Source of the DNA: Parvularcula sp. BBD 1991-13
GTDB taxonomy: Bacteria > Pseudomonadota > Alphaproteobacteria > Caulobacterales > Parvularculaceae
Length of the DNA: 64,000 bases
Assembly (NCBI GenBank): GCA_001657385.1
Contig: LYSZ01000007.1
Coordinates: 62,001 to 126,000, forward strand
Reading direction: 5' to 3'
This document shows positions 33,975 to 43,245 of this stretch, piece after piece (the first letter of the stretch is position 1; the number at the start of each line of letters is the position of its first letter). The notes under the pieces were generated by a model, which was not told the DNA's origin, ran no database searches, and saw nothing but the letters and a program-made list of their open reading frames with translations. A program made the position numbers and the translations under genes.

Positions 33975-34874
33975 TTAATCGCCAATGGAGACCTTTCCAA
34001 ACCCCTCAGTGTCACATCGTTCGTTTGCAGCGTTTAATGCGTAGATAAAAAAATCGAGCATCTTCCATTCTTGAGCAGCTTTTTTCGCCTCTATCGCTGA
34101 ATCAAATGAACACATATCAATGTTTACGCCAAAGTCTTCCGCCCTTCGCCAAAATCGAACAGTGGTTTCGCCATTTGAGAACTCGAGAAACGGCCAAGGC
34201 GTTATGATTCTATCGTTTTCGGTCCAGTACGGATCAAAAAAGGAATTGCGGTAAACTGGACGTCCTCCATTGATAATCAAACCTCGGCACAAGCATTCGA
34301 AAAAGCGAACACCATATGGACTGTCAACATCGAATCGCGCTTCTTGTAAGTTGCACGATATGAAGTCGGTATCCTGCAGCCGGCATTGAATCGTCCGTTT
34401 TGAGAAATCGCAATCCCAGTAAAGATTGCGAGACATATTGCCGGCGTCTATGTCTGATGCGAACTGACAACCGTAGAACCCTGCGTCCTTTGGCGTCACA
34501 ATTCTTGTCGGGTCGTCCGTTGAAAGTCTCTTGTTTGGAAATGCAAGAATACTGTTTGAAATAAAGGACCTTTCACCTAGTTCGTCGAAAATCGCCTGAA
34601 TGTCTTCGGTTCCGGCTGGTATAGTTTGATCTTGCCATGGTTCATAGTTGATCGATGACAACTGGCGGAAAATAGCGTCGTTTGATGCAGGTGTTTCGGA
34701 ATCGTATGTTTTGAACGCGCGATTGAATGAAGTCGGAAAATCGAACGTCTCATACACTCGTCCAGCTATTATGACCCTCATTCCACCCAAATATGGAAGA
34801 CACTCATATAAAACCTCGACCCTTGCATCGTCCGCCTGCGGCCTATTCGTGTCACGAAGTGTTTGTCGGAACAT
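33975..34874 (-). CDS. Hypothetical protein with degenerate pentapeptide-like repeats
   Basis: This 299-aa protein has no signal peptide. Its middle (~residues 130-200) reads AGFYGCQFASDIDAGNMSRN and DTDFISCNLQEARFDV. The F/L and A/C alternate about every five residues, as in a right-handed beta-helix of pentapeptide-repeat type, but the repeats are irregular. The C-terminal ~80 residues are aromatic-rich (YWTENDRIITPWPFLEF). Role unknown; it stands alone. Codon use appears less GC-rich than in the tra genes. Confidence 0.55.
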   Translation of the reverse strand: MFRQTLRDTNRPQADDARVEVLYECLPYLGGMRVIIAGRVYETFDFPTSFNRAFKTYDSETPASNDAIFRQLSSINYEPWQDQTIPAGTEDIQAIFDELGERSFISNSILAFPNKRLSTDDPTRIVTPKDAGFYGCQFASDIDAGNMSRNLYWDCDFSKRTIQCRLQDTDFISCNLQEARFDVDSPYGVRFFECLCRGLIINGGRPVYRNSFFDPYWTENDRIITPWPFLEFSNGETTVRFWRRAEDFGVNIDMCSFDSAIEAKKAAQEWKMLDFFIYALNAANERCDTEGFGKVSIGD

Positions 34875-35359
34875 ATGATATCGCTCCTTTTCTTAACCGA
34901 ACCCAGCACATACGCTTATCGGAGCTTGTGTTATTGAGGCCGCGAGGCCTGCCAAAAGTCTTCGCTCTGCGTCAGGGATGAGGTGATTGCTAAGGGGAGG
35001 AGCTTTTCCTTCATTTCCTTCGACAGTCCAAGGTCTTTGGTTTCGTGTACGAAACCCGAAAAAGGATGGCGCTTCATTTGCTCCCGACCTGTTTCCGGGC
35101 GACGCTCCTGCAACGGTTCGTGATGAGCCTTTTTGTGCGCCTGCGATGGGCGATACTAAATTGTTCGGGAGTTCCCATACGGGTCGTCGAGTATCTGCCG
35201 GCAGCGCCATTGTTGGCGCGACCATTACTGCGATAAGCGGCATCGCTGTGAAACAACCGGCGCCTACAAAATGGGTGCGGGCCAGTGTGGTGAACGAAAC
35301 AAAGTCGACGCGCAACGCTGAGGGCGCCTGAGTAATGTTTTTGTGAGTCGGGTTTAACC
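34875..35359. other. Intergenic region between a hypothetical gene and the P450 operon end
   Basis: Several overlapping ORFs on both strands compete here and none is convincing as a full gene. The best candidate is a short minus-strand ORF, listed separately. No repeat or RNA gene is recognised. Confidence 0.3.
34931..35077 (-). CDS. Possible small protein (48 aa)
   Basis: ATG 35077 has GGGAG just upstream. The translation, MKRHPFSGFVHETKDLGLSK followed by a Lys/Glu-rich helix and LTQSEDFWQASRPQ, has ordinary protein composition. It could instead be the 3' fragment of a decayed gene, since the frame continues open a little further upstream. No family recognised. Confidence 0.3.
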   Translation of the reverse strand: MKRHPFSGFVHETKDLGLSKEMKEKLLPLAITSSLTQSEDFWQASRPQ

Positions 35360-36658
35360 TCACAGCTTGTTACCAACTGGCGATAGGCATATTTGAACGT
35401 CTGGAGACGGGCCGAGCGAAACGGCGGCCTTGGCTTTAATGTCGTCGGGATTTAAGCAAACGATGTTGTATTGACGGCAAATCAATGCCGTGATCAGGAT
35501 TAACTCGAGGATCGCGAGCGGTTTTCCGATGCACGTTCTTTTCCCATACCCGAACGGCATGAACGCGCATTGATGGCGATTTAACGAACGATCTCGTAAA
35601 AAGCGATTCGGGTCAAAACTATCAGGGTCTGCCCACAGTCGCTCATCTGAGTGGAGATTCGTAACGGAGATGGGCGAGAGGATGGGTGTCGTTTGTCCTT
35701 GTTTTGGTAGAAAACCGGGGACATTGATCTGGCGATCTAGTGTATGCGCGGGGGGAAAAAGTCGCATGCTTTCATTCACAACGCACAAAGTGTGTTCTAG
35801 CCCAGACCGGTTCAGTTCCGTTCCGTCAATCGCTGTCAACGCTTCCTGTCGAATCTTCTCAACTTCCGTGGGGTGCCTGCTTAGTAACAACAAGGTCCAA
35901 GCCAAGGCTCGGGCAGTCGTATCTTGACCGGCGAAATATAAAATCGAGATTTGATCTCTGATCTCCTCCCTTGATATTCTTGGCTCGACAGCCAGAAGTT
36001 TGGCTATGATCGATGGATGCCCTTCGGGGATCTCGCCCTCCAGCAGCTTATAGATCATCCGCCCAAATCGACGCTTGGCTTTGGCAACTCTCCATCTGCC
36101 TGGCGTGGGGATTAACTGCAATGGCCCAGGCATCACCGTATTTGTAATGAACTGGCCAAAGATTTCGTCATTCAGCGTCTGAAGATTGCCGAGCGTTTCT
36201 CTGCGGGCTTCGGGCGAGAGCAGGTCTCCGAAAAGGAGTTCGCCCACGATATCCTGAATCAGTATGCGAGCCTCTGATTCAGCTCCAAATTCTTTTTCCG
36301 TCTCACCTACGCGTTTCAGCCAAGTCTCGGTTATGGGCATGATGACGGATGTCCAGCGCCCAACGTTACGCGCATGAAAGTGCTCGATTAAATAGTTATG
36401 TTGCCGTTGCCAGTCGTCACCCGAAGAGGAGATAATGGAGTCTCCGAACAGGTTTCGGAACATTCTTGAGTACTTGCTCTTGGTGACTTCCGGCTCTTTT
36501 GCCGTCAAGATTGATTTCACGTCGTCTGGATTGGAGCAGAGAAGAGCTCGTGTGAGCCCGAACCGCATACGCGCTGTGTCGCCTTTCTTAGCGCGTATTT
36601 CACGAAAACCCTCGGGGACGTTTTTCGCGACGGTGATCAGGTCTCCAAACAGCCGCAT
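35360..36658 (-). CDS. Cytochrome P450
   Basis: This 432-aa protein has all core P450 motifs: I-helix oxygen-activation segment YFAGQDTTARALAW, K-helix ExxR in NESMRL, and heme-Cys loop FMPFGYGKRTCIGK. No N-terminal membrane anchor is seen, so it is a soluble bacterial enzyme that needs a ferredoxin and reductase, which are not in the window. It is the last gene of a minus-strand operon, 5 bp after a TonB receptor gene. This suggests that it oxidises the imported compound. The family resembles CYP4/CYP102-like monooxygenases in motif wording, but the substrate cannot be told. Confidence 0.92.
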   Translation of the reverse strand: MRLFGDLITVAKNVPEGFREIRAKKGDTARMRFGLTRALLCSNPDDVKSILTAKEPEVTKSKYSRMFRNLFGDSIISSSGDDWQRQHNYLIEHFHARNVGRWTSVIMPITETWLKRVGETEKEFGAESEARILIQDIVGELLFGDLLSPEARRETLGNLQTLNDEIFGQFITNTVMPGPLQLIPTPGRWRVAKAKRRFGRMIYKLLEGEIPEGHPSIIAKLLAVEPRISREEIRDQISILYFAGQDTTARALAWTLLLLSRHPTEVEKIRQEALTAIDGTELNRSGLEHTLCVVNESMRLFPPAHTLDRQINVPGFLPKQGQTTPILSPISVTNLHSDERLWADPDSFDPNRFLRDRSLNRHQCAFMPFGYGKRTCIGKPLAILELILITALICRQYNIVCLNPDDIKAKAAVSLGPSPDVQICLSPVGNKL

Positions 36659-36663
36659 TGAAA

Positions 36664-38730
36664 TCAGAATCCTATGTTTATGCCCGCGGTAATTCGCCGG
36701 CCTTCATCTGGGAGATCGTCGGGCGCAAAACGGGGATCGCTCGTCGGCTGGACGATATCAGCGTCAAACAGATTTCTCACCGCAAACGTGAACTGGAGGT
36801 TGTCGCTGAAATCCGGCTTGTATCTCAACGAAATGTCGGTTCTGACATAGTCGTCTACCGGCGGTCTAAAATCCCCAGGAGCTCGGGTTAGCTTACCGAC
36901 GTAGTTGGCGATTATATTCAACGACACGTCAGAACGCACCTCAAGTCCGACATCAATAAAGGCATGGTGATGAGGCGTATTCGGCGCCCGTTCCCGCGTA
37001 GTTCTGTGGTTCACGTCCTGAAAGGTGTAACTCGCCTTGAGCGAGATTGGCGCGTCAGGTGTGAAGGACAAAATGGACTCCACGCCCGCGCCCCTGACGC
37101 CCTCGCCGTTATCGAATGCCGGGCCGGCGAGCGTGTCGATCACCACAATCTCGTTGTCTGTTCGATAGTAGAACCCGTTCAGCTCCACGAGGAGGTCCTC
37201 GCCAAACTGATGCTGTATGGATGTTTCGAAGGTGTCGATGGTCTCGGCTTCGAGATCCGGATTGCCGCTAACCAATGGTCCTTGATCGATCGTGCCAACT
37301 TCGAGAAACGTTGGTGGGCGGAATGCCGCTCCGTACAGAAGCTTTATTGTCGTCTGCAGCGTTGGAGACCATACGACCGAGCCGCGCGGGTTAACCGCGC
37401 CTCCAATGTCATCATAGTAATCGTACCGCACGCCCGCCGTGAGGGTGACATTCGGACTGATCTGCCATTCATCCTGAATAAAGCCGTATACAACGTTACG
37501 ATTGGTTTCATTCGTTTGTTGTGGCTCTCCCAGCTGTTCCGCGAGCAACAGTTCAGGATTTCCTGTGGGAATGGGACCCAAGGGCGTCAACAGAAAGTTG
37601 CGGAAGTCGTTAATGTCGAACGAATACTGACCAATGTATCCAATGCCGGCGCGTAACGTATGCGTCGAAAAACTCTGTGTAACATTTGCCTCCGCGCGAC
37701 CGTCTATTGTTTTGTATTCGAACAGGTTGAACGCGGCGTACGGAAAAAGAAACGGAGGGGCAGGGGTCGCCGCGCCCACTGGCGCGATCATGGTTCTGGC
37801 TGATAGGTCTGTTATCAGTGCACGGCCTTTTATCTCAAATGCTGTTTCGTTGAACAGGGTCGAATACGCCCCGCCAACGGCTGTTAGGTTCACATTGTAT
37901 TCGGTTTCATCAGAGATCAGGAACGAACTCGTATATGCAGGCTCGACATTGAAATAGCGATTGTGAAATCCATAAAACGAAAGACCGTCTGAAACTTGTG
38001 CGTCGATGCGCCCGAGCACCTCGGAACGGCCTGTTGGTAGAACGGCTGGGGCATTGGATGCATTCGTACCAGTTAGGCGGTCGAGGAAAGTCTGCGCGTC
38101 AGCTGAAACGATTCTATCCTCGTCGCCGGCGGTCCGACGTCCTTGCAGGGTGATTGTTACGCGAGCGTCGCCGATATTGTTAGACGCGATCAGATGTCCT
38201 CCATACGTCCCGAAACTGCCGCCGAACGCGCCAACCTCGCTGATTTCCTTTCTCACCGCCCCCTTGGTGATAATGTTTACGACGCCTGCATAAGCGTCCG
38301 CGCCAAAAACAGCCGAGCCGGGCCCCCGAACGATCTCGATCTTTTCAATGTTCGAAACAAGGTTGTTCCACGCGATCGGACGCCCGCCGGCGACCGGATC
38401 GCCGATCGGGGAGCCATCCAGCAAGATGAGTACTTGTGCATTCAGTTCGGTATACAGGCCGCGGAAGTTGTAAATCGGGTCGTCGACACGGTTTCGCTGG
38501 ACCACCACGCCTGCAACGCGCTCCATGACTTCGTCGAAAGTCTGAACACCAAGCGCGTTTATATCCTCGGCCGTGATGGTCTCGACAACCGCCGGCGCCA
38601 ACCGTTTGGATTTTTCATACCCTGTTGCGATTTCGACCGCGCCGTCGAAGATGTATTCAAGGTCATCGGCGCCTTTCGCGGTCGACAAAAGAGTTAACGA
38701 CATGCAGGCAATTCGTATTGAGTATCTCAT
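36664..38730 (-). CDS. TonB-dependent outer-membrane receptor (no STN domain)
   Basis: The 688-aa protein has a short signal peptide (MRYSIRIACMSLTLLSTAKGA), then a plug with PAVVETITAEDINALGVQTF, LILLDGSPIGDP and VRGPGSAVFGADAYAGVVNIIT. A barrel follows that ends ITAGINIGF. The absence of an STN domain means transport without FecR-type signalling. It lies 15 bp after a response-regulator gene and just ahead of the P450 gene, so uptake, control and oxidation are probably one unit. Ligand unknown. Confidence 0.9.
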   Translation of the reverse strand: MRYSIRIACMSLTLLSTAKGADDLEYIFDGAVEIATGYEKSKRLAPAVVETITAEDINALGVQTFDEVMERVAGVVVQRNRVDDPIYNFRGLYTELNAQVLILLDGSPIGDPVAGGRPIAWNNLVSNIEKIEIVRGPGSAVFGADAYAGVVNIITKGAVRKEISEVGAFGGSFGTYGGHLIASNNIGDARVTITLQGRRTAGDEDRIVSADAQTFLDRLTGTNASNAPAVLPTGRSEVLGRIDAQVSDGLSFYGFHNRYFNVEPAYTSSFLISDETEYNVNLTAVGGAYSTLFNETAFEIKGRALITDLSARTMIAPVGAATPAPPFLFPYAAFNLFEYKTIDGRAEANVTQSFSTHTLRAGIGYIGQYSFDINDFRNFLLTPLGPIPTGNPELLLAEQLGEPQQTNETNRNVVYGFIQDEWQISPNVTLTAGVRYDYYDDIGGAVNPRGSVVWSPTLQTTIKLLYGAAFRPPTFLEVGTIDQGPLVSGNPDLEAETIDTFETSIQHQFGEDLLVELNGFYYRTDNEIVVIDTLAGPAFDNGEGVRGAGVESILSFTPDAPISLKASYTFQDVNHRTTRERAPNTPHHHAFIDVGLEVRSDVSLNIIANYVGKLTRAPGDFRPPVDDYVRTDISLRYKPDFSDNLQFTFAVRNLFDADIVQPTSDPRFAPDDLPDEGRRITAGINIGF

Positions 38731-38745
38731 TCCCCAACTCCTGTA

Positions 38746-39699
38746 TCAGTCATCTTCAGTTTCTTCGTCCGCAAAAGCAGTCAGTGCTGTAGCTATTCTA
38801 TGATTTGCGATGCCGCTCCTGCCCTGGCGCAACTCACGTCGCGCCGCTTCCATAGCTCGGGCGAGCCCGTTCTTCTGTTCTGACGCCGCCCGTTTCTGAC
38901 CCGCCATTTGGTCGACCTGGCGCTGCAGAAAGTGCTCGGTGCATTTCCTTTCGATCGCTGACAGCGAAGCGCGTTTGGTTATGAAGTCGGTTATTCCGGA
39001 AAGCGTTAAATCAACGCGGACATTTTTTGTATCGTGCGCGGTTAAAGCGATAATCGGCACATCTCGGCTCCGATCTCGGATCTGGCGCGCTAGATCATCA
39101 CCAGACATGACAGGCATGCGGTAGTCGGTAACGACAATGTCTGGATCGAATTCATCAAACAGGTCCAAGCCGTCTGAACCGTTCGCTGCGTCATAAACAG
39201 TATAGCTTGAGCGGAGGTAGCTCGTTAACTGTTTTCGATAATCGTCATCATCCTCTATGACGAGAACCGTTGGTCGCGGCGTCCTGTTTCGGGCGTTACC
39301 AATTGTCTCGACGATCGATCCAATGCGCGATCGCGGCAATGAGGTGACGAAGAACCGCAAGTCAAAAGCTTCGTGCTCGGCGGTTTCATTGTTTCTGACA
39401 ATGATGATTGGGAGACTTGGCGTACAGATCACGCCGGAGCGAATCAGTTGAACCAGTCCAGCATGGTTCACGTTGTCAAAATTCTCCGAAGCGATCAGAC
39501 AATCCCAGGGTTCTTCTTCGATCTTATTGAGCAGTGTCCCTGAACGGTTGAGGCAGGATATCCTGAAGCCGGGTTCGCTCCTGAGAAGCGCCGCGATGTC
39601 TTCTTCAACGCGCTTATCGTTTACGGCGATGATGACGTCGGTATTTTTTTTGAGCCCGCCCAAAACAAACAATTCCTTTTTCTTGGAAGGTTTTCTCAC
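38746..39699 (-). CDS. Response regulator with pseudo-receiver plus receiver domain
   Basis: Residues ~15-125 look like a receiver that lacks the usual acidic pocket (DVIIAVNDKRVEEDI...). Residues ~145-260 are a true receiver (VLVIEDDDDYRKQL, phospho-Asp in VVTDYRMPVMSG, ALTAHD, and TKR with the switch Lys). No DNA-binding domain follows, only a helical tail with Gln/Arg-rich segments. It may act through protein contacts, perhaps with the HTH protein encoded just upstream (4-nt overlap). The kinase at 30728 is a possible partner. Confidence 0.82.
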   Translation of the reverse strand: MRKPSKKKELFVLGGLKKNTDVIIAVNDKRVEEDIAALLRSEPGFRISCLNRSGTLLNKIEEEPWDCLIASENFDNVNHAGLVQLIRSGVICTPSLPIIIVRNNETAEHEAFDLRFFVTSLPRSRIGSIVETIGNARNRTPRPTVLVIEDDDDYRKQLTSYLRSSYTVYDAANGSDGLDLFDEFDPDIVVTDYRMPVMSGDDLARQIRDRSRDVPIIALTAHDTKNVRVDLTLSGITDFITKRASLSAIERKCTEHFLQRQVDQMAGQKRAASEQKNGLARAMEAARRELRQGRSGIANHRIATALTAFADEETEDD

Positions 39700-40157
39700 T
39701 GCCCTTGTTGGTTAATCTGCGTTTCTTGCATTGCCGCTCCGGCTCCTCCGCTGGCCCGGCCCTTCGTCTCGACCCGGCTATGGCGCAGATCGGCGCGGAT
39801 CATTTTAAAGACGTTTGAATTGCATAAGAGCGTCCGCGCGGATGAATGGGTTTCAGTGTCGCGATCGAAAGGGGCGAGCTGGACGCGTAGCCAGGCGAGG
39901 AACAGCGCGCCGATATCGGCGGTCTCCTCGTCGAGCTCCTGATTTCCGTCCAGCAGCAGGTAAGCCAGGAGGAAGGTCGGCACTGACGTGCCCGAAATTC
40001 CTGCAATACGTTGAATTTGTTCAGGTTTTAGCGGCGTGGCCCCGCTCCGCAATCGTCCGCCGTGTTGCGGAGAGATGTCGAGCGCGTCGGCCAACATTAC
40101 AAGGTCGACGTCAAAGACGTCCATATATAGGCGCAGAGCTTCATCTAAGTTGTGCAT
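39696..40157 (-). CDS. Small helix-turn-helix protein
   Basis: The ORF track starts at 40532, but the first ~125 residues overlap the start of the plus-strand gene at 40351 and read poorly. ATG 40157 (MHNLDEALRLYMDVFDVDLV) is preferred, giving 153 aa. The N-terminal part ADALDISPQHGGRLRSGATP looks like an HTH of lambda-repressor type. A helical region with GNQELDEETADIGALFLAWL follows, then a Gly/Ala-rich tail. It overlaps the response-regulator gene by 4 nt, so it may be the DNA-binding output of that protein. Confidence 0.55.
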   Translation of the reverse strand: MHNLDEALRLYMDVFDVDLVMLADALDISPQHGGRLRSGATPLKPEQIQRIAGISGTSVPTFLLAYLLLDGNQELDEETADIGALFLAWLRVQLAPFDRDTETHSSARTLLCNSNVFKMIRADLRHSRVETKGRASGGAGAAMQETQINQQGQ

Positions 40158-40350
40158 TGGCTCGGCTTGTCTATCCCGTCCCGATATTGGACGAGGACTT
40201 ACGATTTGTGAAGCCTCGTGGGACAAAAATTGCACAATCGCTTTCTCTGTAAAAATTTCGCCAAAATATTGTATTGTTGGGTCTCTAGGGAATAGAATCG
40301 GAACCAAGTTTGGGCGTATTGTCCGAAAATAGCCTAAGTTACGGAAGTCC

Positions 40351-41310
40351 GTGGGACGTTTTTTGCAAAAAATATCAGATTTGCTGAAAGCCGACGCTGG
40401 TTCAGTCGTTGAAGTCAGTGTCGACCTGTTTTTATCCCTCCGCGGCTTGCCGGGGGCCGCGGAACGTGCGGCGCAGCAATCCGCGCCGAGCGAACCTTTC
40501 GATCGGAAAGATCCGAACGTTGCGGTCGTCATCGTAGGCCGGAAAGCCCACGTACTGCACGGGTTCCGTCGACAAGCGCACTGGCGGGATCACGTGAAGG
40601 AGCGGCCGGAATTCTTGTTTGCCGCTGTCCATCGCGTTGAAAACAAGGATCTGGCTTTTTCACTTCTGGATCGCACAGAGCGACAAAAGCTTCTGGACAC
40701 GTCCTTCGACCAGATTACTGCGGGTTACCGTAAACACAAATTGGAACTGAACAGCCATCGCTTAAAGGATGGTCGGCTCGCGGTGCCGCTTTATCTCGCA
40801 TTTCGAGGAGCCTACCCGTTCGAGGAAGATGGGCCTTTTGATCAACCGATTAATTTGACCAAAGCGGTAGGCGTCGTTGCGGACGAGCTCCGGTTTCTCG
40901 ACAAAACCGGGTGTCCGAAAGAAGTCTTTACGAGCGGCGTTCTTGCAGCCGCCATATTGGGGCTTGCTATCGATGACAAAGCCAAATCCTTTGTAACCCG
41001 TCTTGCCGAAGGCAAGGGAAACAAGATCGACGGTATGAAGGACCCGGTTGAAGCATTGCTTACGCTCACATCTTGGTGCAGCTATATGAACCGCGCCGAG
41101 ACCAATAAGTTTCAACCCGAGCTTTTTCGCCGATCGTTGAGATGCCTTGAGGGGTGGCTCGGAGAAAAAGATCCGGAAGTCACGTTGGCTAGTCCGATGA
41201 TAGCCCGACGCAAGTTCTGGATCAGCGGCAAAGCGAGAGACATTGACCCGGACCCGATCATTCAGCGCTTTCGAACGGTGAAAAATGTCGAAGGCGTTCC
41301 TGACCTTTAG
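40351..41310 (+). CDS. Hypothetical protein
   Basis: This 319-aa ORF starts at GTG with GGAAG 4 nt upstream. The N-terminal third is mixed alpha/beta (VAVVIVGRKAHVLHGFRRQA). The rest is helical and basic (FDQITAGYRKHKLELNSHRL, WCSYMNRAETNKF). No signal peptide or membrane helix. It is transcribed away from the HTH/response-regulator operon across a 193-bp shared promoter region. No family recognised; an accessory plasmid or element protein is possible. Confidence 0.6.
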   Translation: MGRFLQKISDLLKADAGSVVEVSVDLFLSLRGLPGAAERAAQQSAPSEPFDRKDPNVAVVIVGRKAHVLHGFRRQAHWRDHVKERPEFLFAAVHRVENKDLAFSLLDRTERQKLLDTSFDQITAGYRKHKLELNSHRLKDGRLAVPLYLAFRGAYPFEEDGPFDQPINLTKAVGVVADELRFLDKTGCPKEVFTSGVLAAAILGLAIDDKAKSFVTRLAEGKGNKIDGMKDPVEALLTLTSWCSYMNRAETNKFQPELFRRSLRCLEGWLGEKDPEVTLASPMIARRKFWISGKARDIDPDPIIQRFRTVKNVEGVPDL

Positions 41311-41346
41311 GTCATTCTAAAACATCCTCACTTTTGTTGATAGCAG

Positions 41347-41502
41347 ATGAAGCGTTCACTGCGTCAACTTGTCAACCATGTTCAAACGACCTGCAAGCGT
41401 GTGCGGGAGCGTTTCAAGGGCGCGGGAAAGGCCGTTAAGCAGAACCGAAAAAGCGCAAGCATGATCGCAACCATACCATACGTGTACATACAATTGATTT
41501 GA
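41347..41502 (+). CDS. Possible small basic protein (51 aa)
   Basis: ATG 41347 to TGA 41502; product rich in Lys/Arg/Gln (QTTCKRVRERFKGAGKAVKQ), ending in a hydrophobic tail. There is no clear Shine-Dalgarno. It is the only open frame in the 256-bp gap before the conjugation operon. It may be chance. Confidence 0.25.
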   Translation: MKRSLRQLVNHVQTTCKRVRERFKGAGKAVKQNRKSASMIATIPYVYIQLI

Positions 41503-41566
41503 AACCTATTTCAATTCAACTTCAGTAAATATACCGTGAGCCGCGTAATACAGTTTCAGGGTCACG

Positions 41567-41734
41567 ATGGATCTTACATCAAAGCATTTCATTCTAATCG
41601 TCCTGGTTGTCGCATTGTCGGCATGCGGAACGACACCTGAGCCGTCGGCGCAACCTGCACCCCCGGATGTTCAGAAACAACAAATTCAATTCGCCAATGG
41701 GATTTACGTCATCAAGGATCCCTCATCGCGGTGA
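41567..41734 (+). CDS. Small lipoprotein at the head of the tra operon
   Basis: A 55-aa ORF absent from the track, with AGGG 6 nt before the ATG. It has a short signal (HFILIVLVVALSAC) with lipobox LSAC, then a Pro/Gln-rich linker and NGIYVIKDPSSR. It is followed by dsbC 37 bp later, so it is probably the first gene of the conjugation operon. Small lipoproteins near F-type systems have roles in assembly or entry exclusion; which applies here is unknown. Confidence 0.7.
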   Translation: MDLTSKHFILIVLVVALSACGTTPEPSAQPAPPDVQKQQIQFANGIYVIKDPSSR

Positions 41735-41771
41735 CTCACTCCGTCCGCCTGGCAAGAAAGGAAAACCTAAA

Positions 41772-42524
41772 GTGAAATGGGAAATGAGCATATTGGCCGC
41801 GCTGTGCCTCTCGCCTTTGATGTCCGGCATTTCGGCTGCTGAAGATGCTCTCTTGCCTGAGCCGAGCACCGATATGGTCCGTGAAGCGCAAGCAAAACTC
41901 AAAGTTTCATTTAATAACCTGTCTATCGTCGACTTCAGGGAATCGCCTTTACCGGGACTTTATCAAGCCGACATCGGGGGGCGCATCGTTTACTACTCCC
42001 CTGATCCGGAACTTCTGATTTTCGGGCAGATTTTCGACAAAACCGGAACTGATCTGACGTCGCTCGCCCTGTCTGAGACTCATCTAAAGCGTCGAAAAGT
42101 CGTTGATTTGGACAAGGCCCTTACGATCGGCGCGACCCATGGGCCCGAAATAGTAGAGTTTACGAACCCTGAGTGCGGGTACTGCCGATTGCTGAATAAC
42201 TTCTTTGAAGCAGAATTCGAGCAGGGCCGGCCGGTGCGGCGAAAAATCATTTTCTCAACCTCTACGGAAACGGGACTTCGCCAAGCGGAACATATTCTGT
42301 GTGCAGAAAACCCGGAACTTGCATTCAGCGAAGTTTATGCAGGGGCTGCACCCTCGCGTTTAAACTCATGCCCGGAAGGGCGTGAACGCGCGGAAGCGCA
42401 CGCCCGTATGTCTAGGCAGGCCGGTATTCAGGGAACGCCGACGGTCTGGCTCGACGACCGGACAGTCGAAGGGTTTAGGTCCGGCGAAATCTTGGCGTTC
42501 CTTCAAACGAAAAGAGGCAAGTGA
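41772..42524 (+). CDS. dsbC: DsbC-family thiol:disulfide isomerase of the T4SS
   Basis: GTG 41772 is chosen (AAAGGAAAA upstream), giving 250 aa with a signal peptide (SILAALCLSPLMSGISA). The longer ORF to 41607 overlaps the lipoprotein. The DsbC N-terminal dimerisation region (LPGLYQADIGGRIVYYSPD) is followed by a thioredoxin-like domain with NPECGYCRLL (CxxC ~134) and the cis-Pro segment GIQGTPTVWL. It would correct disulfides in the Cys-rich TraN, TraU and TraH made by this operon. Its stop overlaps the pilin start. Confidence 0.88.
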   Translation: MKWEMSILAALCLSPLMSGISAAEDALLPEPSTDMVREAQAKLKVSFNNLSIVDFRESPLPGLYQADIGGRIVYYSPDPELLIFGQIFDKTGTDLTSLALSETHLKRRKVVDLDKALTIGATHGPEIVEFTNPECGYCRLLNNFFEAEFEQGRPVRRKIIFSTSTETGLRQAEHILCAENPELAFSEVYAGAAPSRLNSCPEGRERAEAHARMSRQAGIQGTPTVWLDDRTVEGFRSGEILAFLQTKRGK

Positions 42525-42844
42525 TGAAGAAGCAAGTCTACCTTGCGCGTAAAGCGCTTTCTATCAAACGCCTGGGATTGGCGGCGGGATTGGCGTTTTT
42601 CTCGACCGGCGCCATGGCCTATACCGCGCCGGCTGTTGGCGATCTTGGATACAGCATGTTCGACGTGTTTGTGAACCAGGGGCTCAAAGGCGCCCCCGGT
42701 TTCGTCGCCGCGGCGATCTTTGTGGCTTTCGGATTCGGCTCGCTATTCCGAAGTCAAATACTGCTTGGCGTTTTCGGGCTTCTTGCCGCGACCGCGCTCT
42801 TCAACGCTGACACGGTTGTAACCTCATTGGGTTTCGTCGTTTAG
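42524..42844 (+). CDS. traA: TraA-like propilin
   Basis: ATG 42524 overlaps the dsbC stop, with AAGAGG upstream; the GTG at 42521 is too close to that site. The 106-aa product has a long basic leader ending STGAMAYTAPA, then a mature part with two hydrophobic helices (GFVAAAIFVAFGFGSLF; ILLGVFGLLAATALF). Size, leader and position just before traL match F-type pilin precursors. Maturation may use the S26 peptidase encoded at 54753. Confidence 0.75.
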   Translation: MKKQVYLARKALSIKRLGLAAGLAFFSTGAMAYTAPAVGDLGYSMFDVFVNQGLKGAPGFVAAAIFVAFGFGSLFRSQILLGVFGLLAATALFNADTVVTSLGFVV

Positions 42845-42978
42845 CAGCCTTGTTCGTGTTTGCGTTCCCCCAACGCACGCGCTGATCGCAGGCAGCCTTC
42901 AAAACTTACCTGGCCTACCGGGCGGAGAAAGAGGTTTTTCCGTGTGGGTTGCCTGCGACCTAAACTTGGGAAATCGAG

Positions 42979-43245
42979 ATGAAAGCACGCGTTCCTCAAT
43001 ATCTTCACCGTCCGGTCCAGATTCTTTGGTTCGACAGTCATGAAGTGATGGTGTTGTGCCTTGGTTATCTCGGCATAACGACCTTGCAAGGACCGGCATG
43101 GATTGTGATCGTCGGGCTCACCTGGGCGGCGATCTATTTTAAGCGGAGAAAGCCTCGAGGGTATCTCCTTCATCTCTTTTATCGGCTTGGGCTGTTCAAA
43201 CTCAAAGGATATCCACTACCGACCGCTGGGAGGTTTTATGAATAA
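42979..43245 (+). CDS. traL: TraL, T4SS assembly protein
   Basis: This 88-aa protein has the TraL pattern: PQYLHRPVQILWFDSHEVMV near the start, a hydrophobic span LGYLGITTLQGPAWIVIVGL, and a basic end YFKRRKPRGYLLHLFYRLGL. TraL corresponds to VirB3-type inner-membrane proteins that help pilus assembly. It precedes traE, whose start overlaps its stop by 8 nt. The 134-bp gap before it is the longest in the early operon and might carry a promoter or processing site. Confidence 0.85.
   Translation: MKARVPQYLHRPVQILWFDSHEVMVLCLGYLGITTLQGPAWIVIVGLTWAAIYFKRRKPRGYLLHLFYRLGLFKLKGYPLPTAGRFYE

Noticed and set aside
40158-40532. N-terminal extension of the HTH gene as given in the ORF track
   Set aside because: Overlaps the divergent gene at 40351 and has an atypical composition; Met 40157 gives a cleaner protein.
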